In this document: in pieces, positions 58,262-64,000 of the stretch
How positions within the stretch are numbered: the first letter of the stretch is position 1
How the letters are laid out: each line of letters opens with the position of its first letter
NCBI GenBank assembly: GCA_902779455.1
Contig: CACZBS010000009.1
Location: 27,858 to 91,857 of the forward strand
Length of the DNA: 64,000 bases
From: an uncultured Prevotellaceae bacterium
Lineage (GTDB): Bacteria; Bacteroidota; Bacteroidia; Bacteroidales; Bacteroidaceae
Reading direction: 5' to 3'
The notes under the pieces: generated by a model
Told to the model about the DNA's origin: nothing
What the model saw: the letters and a program-made list of their open reading frames with translations, nothing else
Database searches by the model: none
Translations under genes and position numbers: made by a program

Positions 58262-58269
58262 TACCTTTG
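58262..58269 (+). promoter_or_regulatory. -7 box placed 8 nt before the degenerate ATPase start codon
   Basis: TACCTTTG matches TAnnTTTG and ends 8 nt before the ATG at 58278, predicting a nearly leaderless mRNA, as at 25053-25060. Confidence 0.55.
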
Positions 58270-58277
58270 CCGTCGTT

Positions 58278-58835
58278 ATGCCAATGCTCGAACTCAATGA
58301 AGTACTGCTCAGCGGCGAGGAGCGCACCCTCTCGCTGATGGCCAAGGCGCGACAGCTGACCTGTCTCGTCGGGGCGACACGTCAGCGCCGCTCGCGCTGG
58401 CTGATGGCCATGCTGGGCCTTGAGCCGGTCCAGATGGGGTTCATCAGTGTCGACGGCGAGCCGCTCACGCCGACGACCGTCGGCCTGCTGCGCCCGTTGA
58501 TGGGCTACGTGCCCGACCGTCTGCAGACGGAGGGCGAGGTCGTCAGCTATGAGCCGCCGACGGTGCAGGATGTGTTCCGCCTGCGGGCCAACCGCCAGCT
58601 GCCCATCTCCAACGGCATCCTGGCTGAGGAGATGCGGCGTACGGGTGCCGACGCCGACGAGGCCCGCCGCCTTGCCGTGGCCGTGCTGCTGGGCCGGCCC
58701 ATCCTGCTCGTCGACCATCCGTCAGCCGCCGTGCTGCCCTACCTGAAGGATCAGGCCCGCAGCGGCCGCACGGTCATCGTGGCTACCGACGAGTCGGCCG
58801 TCATTAATGCAGCCGATTTAGTCGTAGAGATTTAA
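58278..58835 (+). CDS. Degenerate ABC-transporter ATPase-like protein
   Basis: A 185-residue protein that aligns by eye with the nucleotide-binding subunit of small ABC transporters but lacks the catalytic residues. The Walker A position reads LVGATRQRRSRWLMAMLGL instead of GxxGxGKS/T. The LSGGE signature is replaced by MRRTGADADEARRLA. Walker B reads ILLVDHPSA without the catalytic glutamate, and the switch histidine region is VATDESAV. The frame is intact and the overall pattern (Q-loop MGYVPDRL, then the D-loop region) is retained, so it looks like a preserved pseudo-ATPase. It lies upstream of a FetB-like permease gene with a 155-bp G-rich element between. Confidence 0.75.
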   Translation: MPMLELNEVLLSGEERTLSLMAKARQLTCLVGATRQRRSRWLMAMLGLEPVQMGFISVDGEPLTPTTVGLLRPLMGYVPDRLQTEGEVVSYEPPTVQDVFRLRANRQLPISNGILAEEMRRTGADADEARRLAVAVLLGRPILLVDHPSAAVLPYLKDQARSGRTVIVATDESAVINAADLVVEI

Positions 58836-58869
58836 GTGATAGAAAATAATTGTGGCGTATGAGTAAAGA

Positions 58870-59024
58870 TACAGACCCCACCCCCGACCCCTCCCCTTGA
58901 AGGGAGGGGAGTAGCCTTCCCCGACCCCTCCAAAGGAGGGGGGTAGCTGCCGCACTGTTCGACGGGAATGACGGCGCAGCTACTCCCCTCCCTTCAAGGG
59001 GAGGGGTCGGGGGTGGGGTCTGTA
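58870..59024. repeat. Full-length G-rich inverted-terminal element (R7)
   Basis: A 155-bp element bounded by TACAGACCCC and GGGGTCTGTA with the same interior order as R1 (hairpin, CCTCCAAAGGAGG, GGGAATGACGGCGCAGCT, hairpin, G runs). It separates the pseudo-ATPase from the permease gene. Confidence 0.88.
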
Positions 59025-59074
59025 AATTATATCAAGTTTATTAATGGTTACTGAGGTAAAATCGGAGTGAGATT

Positions 59075-59809
59075 ATGTTGCAGATGTCTGATATGAATGT
59101 GTGGGGAGCCGTGCTGGTGGGAGTGCTGGTGCTGGCCGCAGCGGCCCTGTTTTGGCTGATTGACCGCAGGACGTTCCGCCAGTTGGGGCGTGTGGGACTG
59201 CTGGCCGTGGGGCAGTTGCTCTTTGTCGGCCTCTATGTCTGGGCCTTGCAGCGCGCTGACTCGGTCTGGCTCCATGTGGCCTGGCTTGTGGCTATAGTTG
59301 CCGCGGCGGCAGGCCTGACGCTCCGGCGTCCATTCACCCGGAAGCATGTCGTGGCCCTGTCGGCGAGTCTCCTGTTGGGACTCGCAGTGCTGGCGGGCTG
59401 CGTGGTCCTCTGTGTGCCGGGCCGGCTGTTCGTGCCGGTCGTCGGCGTGCTTATTGGCCATCTGATGGTGTCGGCCCGCAAGACGCTGACGACCTATGAG
59501 GGCAGCAAGCTCCACACTGCCGGCCACATACGCTATCTGCTGGCTAACGGCGCCACGCCAGTGGAGTCGCTCCTGCCCAGCATACGCCGAGGTTTGCGCG
59601 CCGCCGTGCTGCCGCAGTTGCAGCAGCTCGACGCGCCACTGGCCGTGGCCGTGCCACCATTGTTGTGCGGCTTGCTGATGGGCGGCGCCACGGTGGGAGC
59701 AGCCCTTTCGGCCACCATCCTCCTCACCTTTGCCGCCCTGGCAGCGTCAGTGCTCACGGCTGTGCTGCTGATTGTCTTTATTGAGCTTCAGACAAGAGGT
59801 AACGCCTGA
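59075..59809 (+). CDS. FetB/YbbM-family ABC transporter permease
   Basis: Inner-membrane protein of 244 residues with about six hydrophobic segments, resembling the UPF0014/FetB permease family associated with iron export. The conserved central part reads VPVVGVLIGHLMVSARKTL and the later IRRGLRAAVLPQL with PPLLCGLLMGGA. Its upstream neighbour is the degenerate ATPase that would be expected to power it. The 3' end overlaps thrC on the other strand by 32 bp. Several ATGs lie close together at the start (59075, 59084, 59093) and the choice is uncertain. Confidence 0.82.
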   Translation: MLQMSDMNVWGAVLVGVLVLAAAALFWLIDRRTFRQLGRVGLLAVGQLLFVGLYVWALQRADSVWLHVAWLVAIVAAAAGLTLRRPFTRKHVVALSASLLLGLAVLAGCVVLCVPGRLFVPVVGVLIGHLMVSARKTLTTYEGSKLHTAGHIRYLLANGATPVESLLPSIRRGLRAAVLPQLQQLDAPLAVAVPPLLCGLLMGGATVGAALSATILLTFAALAASVLTAVLLIVFIELQTRGNA

Positions 59810-61166
59810 AGTCCTCATAATCCTTTGTCATCGCGATGCTCTGCTTCCGGCCCTGCATGAAGGCCTGAAGCCGCTCGGGTATCGCGATGTCGATGCCTAA
59901 GATTTCGTCCACCTTCTCCTTGAACTTCGCCGGATGGGCCGTCTCGCAGAAGATGCCCACCTCGCCCTCGCGCAGTTGCTCCTCGAGTGCGCGGTAGCCG
60001 CAGGCGCCGTGCGGGTCGAGCACGTAGCCCGTCTCGGCGTAGCAGCGGCGCATCGTCTCGCGGATCTGGTCGTCGCTGTAGGTGGCGCCGCTGATGAGCT
60101 GCGTGATGCGCTCATGGCTGCCGCCGTAGAGGTCGAGGATGCGTGCGAAGTTCGACGGGTCGCCCACGTCCATGGCGTTGGCCAGCGTCTGTCGCGACGC
60201 CTTCGGCTCGTAACGTCCCGTCTGCAGGTAGTTATAGAAGATGTCGTTGGCATTGTTGGCCGCGATGAACTGCTTCACGGGCAGCCCCATCTCATGGCCG
60301 AAGAGGGCGGCGCAGAGGTTGCCGAAGTTGCCCGAGGGGACGCAGATCTTTAGTGAAGAGTGAAGAGTGAAGAGTGAAAAATTTGCTGCCGCCGTCCCAT
60401 CTGGTGCTGGTGTGGCGGAAGCAAATTTTTCACTTTTCACTTTTCCTTTTTCCATTAGCCTCGCCACCGCATTGAAATAATAGAACGCCTGGGGCAGGAA
60501 GCGCGCCACGTTGATCGAGTTGGCCGACGTCAGCCGCATCTTCTGCCTGAGTTCCTGGTCCATGAAGGCCTGCTTCACCAGCCGCTGGCAGTCGTCGAAC
60601 ACGCCGTCGACCTCCAGCGCCGTGATGTTTTGGCCAAGCGTCGTGAACTGACACTCCTGGATGGGGCTCACCTTGCCCTTCGGATAGAGCACGTAGACGT
60701 GGATGCCCTCCACGCCGAGGAAGCCGTTGGCCACGGCCGAGCCCGTGTCGCCCGACGTGGCCACGAGCACGTTCACCGGCCCGCGGCCCTTCTCCTCCTT
60801 AATGAAATATTGCAGCAGACGGGCCATGAAGCGCGCACCCACGTCCTTGAAGGCCAGCGTGGGCCCGTGGAAGAGCTCCAGGGCGTAGATGTTGTCCTTC
60901 ACCCGGACGACGGGGCAGTCGAACTGCAGCGTGTCGTAGACCAGATCCTTCAGTCCGTCGGGGTCGACGTCTTCGCCGAAGAACGCCTCGGCCACGTTGT
61001 AGGCGATGTCCTGGAATCGCATCGTGGGCATGTCGTCGAAGAAAGCCTTGGGCAGTCGGTTGATACGTTCGGGCATATAGAGCCCGCGGTCCTCGGCCAG
61101 TCCGTTGACGACGGCCTTGCGCAGATCGGCCTCGGGGGCCTCGTGGTTGGTGCTGTAGTATTTCAT
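59778..61166 (-). CDS. thrC: Threonine synthase with in-frame repeat insertion
   Basis: PLP enzyme of 462 residues converting phosphohomoserine to threonine. K107 in GPTLAFKDVGARFM is the PLP lysine; LVATSGDTGSAVANGF and ICVPSGNFGNLCAALF are the conserved PLP-phosphate and active-site loops. Residues about 241-272 (EKGKVKSEKFASATPAPDG, then AAANFSLFTLHSS) are an insertion encoded by the hairpin at 60352-60446, immediately before ICVPSGNFGN. Family members are usually about 430 residues. The start MKYYSTNHEAP is preferred over one eight codons upstream. Confidence 0.95.
   Translation of the reverse strand: MKYYSTNHEAPEADLRKAVVNGLAEDRGLYMPERINRLPKAFFDDMPTMRFQDIAYNVAEAFFGEDVDPDGLKDLVYDTLQFDCPVVRVKDNIYALELFHGPTLAFKDVGARFMARLLQYFIKEEKGRGPVNVLVATSGDTGSAVANGFLGVEGIHVYVLYPKGKVSPIQECQFTTLGQNITALEVDGVFDDCQRLVKQAFMDQELRQKMRLTSANSINVARFLPQAFYYFNAVARLMEKGKVKSEKFASATPAPDGTAAANFSLFTLHSSLKICVPSGNFGNLCAALFGHEMGLPVKQFIAANNANDIFYNYLQTGRYEPKASRQTLANAMDVGDPSNFARILDLYGGSHERITQLISGATYSDDQIRETMRRCYAETGYVLDPHGACGYRALEEQLREGEVGIFCETAHPAKFKEKVDEILGIDIAIPERLQAFMQGRKQSIAMTKDYEDFRRYLLSEAQ
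60352..60446. repeat. Heptamer-armed hairpin inside thrC
   Basis: GTGAAGA words at 60352-60387, ending GTGAAAAATTTGCT, face AGCAAATTTTTCAC and further TTTTCAC words at 60420-60446 around a 32-nt GC-rich loop. It is read in frame by thrC. Confidence 0.9.
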
Positions 61167-61198
61167 CGTAGGGAACGTTTTTGTTATCATCTGACGTG

Positions 61199-61206
61199 CA
61201 AAGATA
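61199..61206 (-). promoter_or_regulatory. Probable -7 box of thrC
   Basis: TATCTTTG on the minus strand, 32 nt above the start at 61166; the -33 region reads TTTC rather than TTTG. Confidence 0.5.
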
Positions 61207-61311
61207 CGAACTTTTCGTCATTCTGCCGCGAAACGGGGGGCTGGATATGCCGGAAACGGACAATTTAATGTTTTTTAAGGGAGGAATGGTAAGATTTAAC
61301 CGATTAATTCA

Positions 61312-61319
61312 TATCTTTG
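61312..61319 (+). promoter_or_regulatory. Probable -7 box of the BspA-like gene
   Basis: TATCTTTG matches TAnnTTTG, 63 nt above the ATG at 61383; no TTTG at -33 is evident. Confidence 0.5.
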
Positions 61320-61382
61320 CAAACATAGAATCGTGAAATTTCAAAACTATCTTTATTATTAACTAAACCCCGACAAACAATC

Positions 61383-63461
61383 ATGAGACACCTGAAGATC
61401 TTTATGGCCATCCTCGTGGCCATCCTGACAGCGCCAGGGGCGCGGGCAGCCGATTATACTGACGCGAACGGCCTGACCTACACCTATCGCCAGAACGTTC
61501 CCTATACGATGGGGGACTTAGCCTCAGTAGTGAGCGGTTATTTTCTGACCAAGGTGCCCTCCGGGGCTGTCAATGTGACCATCCCCTCCACGGTTGGAGG
61601 GGAGAGCGTAGTGGGCATCGACGAAGGAGCATTCACGAATTGTCTGTCCACCATCAAGACGCTCACGATGCCTTCGTTCCGGACAGGCATTCCTCGCCGA
61701 ATGTTGAAGAATGCCGTTCAGCTGGAGTCCGTGGATTGGGGCAACTACATGCCCTACGTCATTGGCTACGAGGCCTTTTATGGGTGTCTGAAGTTATCTT
61801 CTATTTCGCTAAGGCTGGGTCAAGGTGGTTATACTAAGATTGGCACATCCGCCTTTCAGGGCTGCCGCGCGCTCAGTGTGACGGTCGACCTGGCCGGATC
61901 TAGTTCCTTAGGCCGTTTCGTCTTAGGCTCCTCGGCCTTCTACGACACCTCCGTGGTCATCGATGCCCGCAGATGGGACAATGTGGCACCGGGAGAACCC
62001 ACGGTGGTTTCAGCAGATTGCCAGGTGCTGGTGAAGGACGGCCTGGGCGAGCACTACCGGAATTCCTCCGCTTGGAGACTGGGCACCATCGTTGACAACG
62101 GCCCGACGTATACAAACTATTCCGTCACCGCCGTCAATGCCGAGAACGGCGTCAACGTCTTCGACGGTTCGCAATGGACTACGCTCAACTCGGCCTCGCC
62201 CTCCTTCCGGCAACTCATTGACAAGTCAAAGACCGTCATTGTCTCCATTCCCCAGGCAGGCTTCAAGTCGCTGCTGATGAACGGCGTGGAGATTAAGGGC
62301 AATACGGATTATTTCGACGAGTCGCTTTCGTATCCCGACGGCCATGTGGAGGACGTCTATATGTTCGAGGACCTGGCCGACGACGAAGTGTCGCTTGTCG
62401 TCGTCTATGGCGCCGCCAACGGGGTCATCCACTTTGCCGATCCGGCCGTCGAGGCTATCTGCGTGGCCAACTGGGACACCGACCACGACGGCTTCCTCAC
62501 CCAGGACGAGGCTGCTGCGGTGACGTCGCTGAGGGTCGGCGGGGCGACGCGCTCCGTGTTCTACAACAACCAGACCATCACCTCGTTTGACGAGCTGCAG
62601 TACTTCACCGGGCTGTCGGCCATAGAGGACAATGCCTTCTATTTGTGCAAGTCGCTGAAGAGCATTGTCTTCCCAAAGACCGTCACGACGGTCGGGGGAT
62701 ATGCGTTCCAGACGTGTGTAAACCTTCAGTCGGTGGTGCTCAACGAGGGGCTGAAGACGATCAATCCCTATGCCTTTGCATCATGCACCTCGCTGAAGGC
62801 CATCTCCCTTCCCCTCTCGCTCGAGACCATCAATCAAGAGGCTTTCGGCAATAGCGGCCTGAAGTCATTGTTTATTCCCGCTAACGTCTCCAGCATCATG
62901 GACGACGCCACGATGAGCTCCATCCCGTATATTGCATCGCAGGAGCTGCCGGCCATCGTTGTCGACGAGAACAACCCGTGGTATGACTCGCGCGACAATT
63001 CGCTGGCCGTCATTCGCAAGAGCAGTCCGGTCACCCTGGTGGTGGGCTGCAAGAACACGGTCATCCCCGAGGGCGTCGAGCAGATAGGCTTCGGAGCCTT
63101 CTATTACTCCGGCAAGACCGAGCTCGTCATCCCCGCCAGCGTCACCAGTATTGGCAAGCTGTCGCTCTTTGGCAGTGAGAACCTGGAGCGGCTCATCATG
63201 AAGCGCGCCGAGCCCATCCCCTTCGACGGACAGATCTTCGGCAGGATGACGACGCAATATCCTGTGCACTGCACCCTGCAGGTTCCCGTCGGCACGCGCG
63301 ATGCCTATATCGCCGCCGGCTGGACGGAGGAGATCTTCAAGGGAGGCGTCGTCGAGGCTGCTGACGGCGGCGCAGGGACGCCTGGCGACGTCGACGGCGA
63401 CGGTCAGGTGGACATCGTCGACGTGACGAAACTGGTCGACAAGATCTTGGGTAAGGATTGA
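61383..63461 (+). CDS. BspA-like leucine-rich-repeat surface protein
   Basis: A 692-residue secreted protein with a signal peptide (MRHLKIFMAILVAIL to ARAA). BspA-type leucine-rich repeats appear in two blocks, about residues 50-220 and 385-620, with motifs such as IDEGAFTNC, GYEAFYGCLKLSSISL, VGGYAFQTCVNLQSVVL and INPYAFASCTSLKAISL. An EF-hand-like DTDHDGFLTQDE lies near residue 363. The last 25 residues (GDVDGDGQVDIVDVTKLVDK) form a dockerin-like calcium-binding tail common in Prevotella secreted proteins. It is likely surface exposed and may mediate adhesion or protein binding; no enzyme motif is seen. Confidence 0.85.
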   Translation: MRHLKIFMAILVAILTAPGARAADYTDANGLTYTYRQNVPYTMGDLASVVSGYFLTKVPSGAVNVTIPSTVGGESVVGIDEGAFTNCLSTIKTLTMPSFRTGIPRRMLKNAVQLESVDWGNYMPYVIGYEAFYGCLKLSSISLRLGQGGYTKIGTSAFQGCRALSVTVDLAGSSSLGRFVLGSSAFYDTSVVIDARRWDNVAPGEPTVVSADCQVLVKDGLGEHYRNSSAWRLGTIVDNGPTYTNYSVTAVNAENGVNVFDGSQWTTLNSASPSFRQLIDKSKTVIVSIPQAGFKSLLMNGVEIKGNTDYFDESLSYPDGHVEDVYMFEDLADDEVSLVVVYGAANGVIHFADPAVEAICVANWDTDHDGFLTQDEAAAVTSLRVGGATRSVFYNNQTITSFDELQYFTGLSAIEDNAFYLCKSLKSIVFPKTVTTVGGYAFQTCVNLQSVVLNEGLKTINPYAFASCTSLKAISLPLSLETINQEAFGNSGLKSLFIPANVSSIMDDATMSSIPYIASQELPAIVVDENNPWYDSRDNSLAVIRKSSPVTLVVGCKNTVIPEGVEQIGFGAFYYSGKTELVIPASVTSIGKLSLFGSENLERLIMKRAEPIPFDGQIFGRMTTQYPVHCTLQVPVGTRDAYIAAGWTEEIFKGGVVEAADGGAGTPGDVDGDGQVDIVDVTKLVDKILGKD

Positions 63462-63500
63462 TTACTGCGGTCCTTTTTTGGCAAAAAAAGCATCTATAAA

Positions 63501-63605
63501 ACTATTTTCAAGGCGTGAAAATTTATTTTCAAGCCTTGAAAATAGATTTTCGTGACTTGGAAATATATTTTCGCGGCGTGGAAATATGTTTTCAAGCTTT
63601 GGTGA
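63501..63605. repeat. 21-bp dyad array, type TATTTTC-N7-TGAAAA, 5 units
   Basis: Five abutting 21-bp units (starting 63501, 63522, 63543, 63564 and 63585) keep ATTTTC on the left and GGAAA/GAAAA on the right with changing centres (AAGGCG, AAGCCT, GTGACT, GCGGCG, AAGCTT). It is the same type as at 45564-45647. It begins 39 bp after the stop codon of the BspA-like gene. Confidence 0.88.
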
Positions 63606-63695
63606 ATATGTAGATATGCCCTCTTTTTTGTCTTATACAACGCATCAGGAAGTATAAGAAAAAGGTATTCACAAGGCAAAACTGATGGAAATATG

Positions 63696-63749
63696 ATGCG
63701 CAGCCGCTCCCCTCCCTTCAAGGGGAGGGGTCGGGGGTGGGGTCTCTAA
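63696..63749. repeat. G-rich repeat, solo half (R8)
   Basis: GATGCGCAGCCGCTCC, a hairpin around TTCAAG, and the four G runs ending GGGGTCTCTAAC. It corresponds to the right half of R1. Confidence 0.85.
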
Positions 63750-63794
63750 CTATCTCTACATAAAAAATACACAGCCCCCACTCCTGTCAAAGAT

Positions 63795-63873
63795 TACAGA
63801 CCCCACCCCTGTTAAAGATTAGAGACCCCACCCCCAACCCCTCCCCTTGAAGGGAGGGGAGCGGCTGCGCCTT
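63795..63873. repeat. G-rich repeat, solo half in reverse orientation (R9)
   Basis: TACAGACCCCACCCC and, after a short partial duplication, AGAGACCCCACCCCCAACCC with the CTCCCCTTGAAGGGAGGGG hairpin and GCGGCTGCGCC. It is inverted relative to R8. Beyond it, 63874-64000 shows no gene or recognisable signal. Confidence 0.8.
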
Positions 63874-64000
63874 ATCCGCTGGCGGTACTGGACTTTTAAG
63901 AAAACCTAAAATCCGCAACTATCATCCAATACACGATTAAGGGTAGATTTATGAGTCGTTAGTAGCAGCTTTCAGTAAAAAGCAACAGCACAACATCAAT

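Noticed and set aside
63494-63721. A 75-codon minus-strand frame over the 21-bp array
   Set aside because: The translation mainly repeats a Tyr-Phe-Gln-Lys-Ile-type heptapeptide from the 21-bp units; no start signal and no relation to a known protein.

Overview
The window looks like a chromosomal segment of a Bacteroidales bacterium, most likely a Prevotella relative with fairly GC-rich coding DNA. The evidence is SusC/SusD genes with surface glycoside hydrolases, a sprA (type IX secretion translocon) next to ruvA, Bacteroidetes-type promoters (-33 TTTG / -7 TAnnTTTG), meso-diaminopimelate dehydrogenase, BspA-like leucine-rich repeats and Prevotella-style C-terminal tails. No rRNA, tRNA, phage, CRISPR or conjugative module was seen.

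Layout. 1-8.6 kb: aryl-amino-acid/arylpyruvate fermentation genes (two phenylacetate-CoA ligases, a PLP aminotransferase, indolepyruvate ferredoxin oxidoreductase iorA/iorB) with a small lipoprotein and a GxxExxY nuclease-like gene inserted between iorA and iorB. 9.2-27.9 kb: a beta-glucan utilisation locus. On the minus strand are susC, susD, two surface lipoproteins, GH30, a three-module putative glycan-binding protein and GH3, with a DUF6377-type sensor/regulator gene upstream. On the plus strand are a GH16-GH18 fusion and a ThuA-like protein. GH16+GH30+GH3 plus a chitinase-type GH18 suggest fungal cell wall as substrate. 27.9-34.9 kb: a GH2 remnant, mannose-6-phosphate isomerase, TrkH/TrkA potassium uptake and dxs. 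35.2-42.2 kb: lipoate ligase plus the complete glycine cleavage system (gcvT, gcvH, gcvPA, gcvPB, lpdA). 42.2-48 kb: a CotH-family secreted protein, ddh, an HU-family DNA-binding protein, a DUF559 nuclease-like gene in a repeat nest, and ruvA. 48-55.8 kb: sprA. 55.9-64 kb: mutY, an AI-2E-family permease, a degenerate ABC ATPase with a FetB-like permease, thrC and a BspA-like protein.

The most unusual content is the density of structured repeats, in four kinds. (1) Hairpins whose arms are tandem ~7-nt words (a different word at each site), lying between genes and also in frame inside dxs, thrC, mutY and lpdA, and forming the signal peptide of the CotH protein. (2) A ~155-bp G-rich element with TACAGACCCC termini, present as full copies, solo halves and a tandem array, each with a quadruplex-type G-run series; a DUF559 gene sits between oppositely oriented copies. 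(3) An A-rich inverted repeat flanking the GxxExxY gene, with a gene-less relative 2 kb away. (4) Four arrays of 4-5 dyad-symmetric units of exactly 21 bp (3 x 7). Pairing of repeat families 2 and 3 with small PD-(D/E)XK-like genes recalls the REP/RAYT partnership but with a different enzyme class. This is inference from one window.

Start codons were moved downstream of the longest open frame where the extension ran through a promoter box or repeat. Promoters and terminators are predictions from sequence pattern only.
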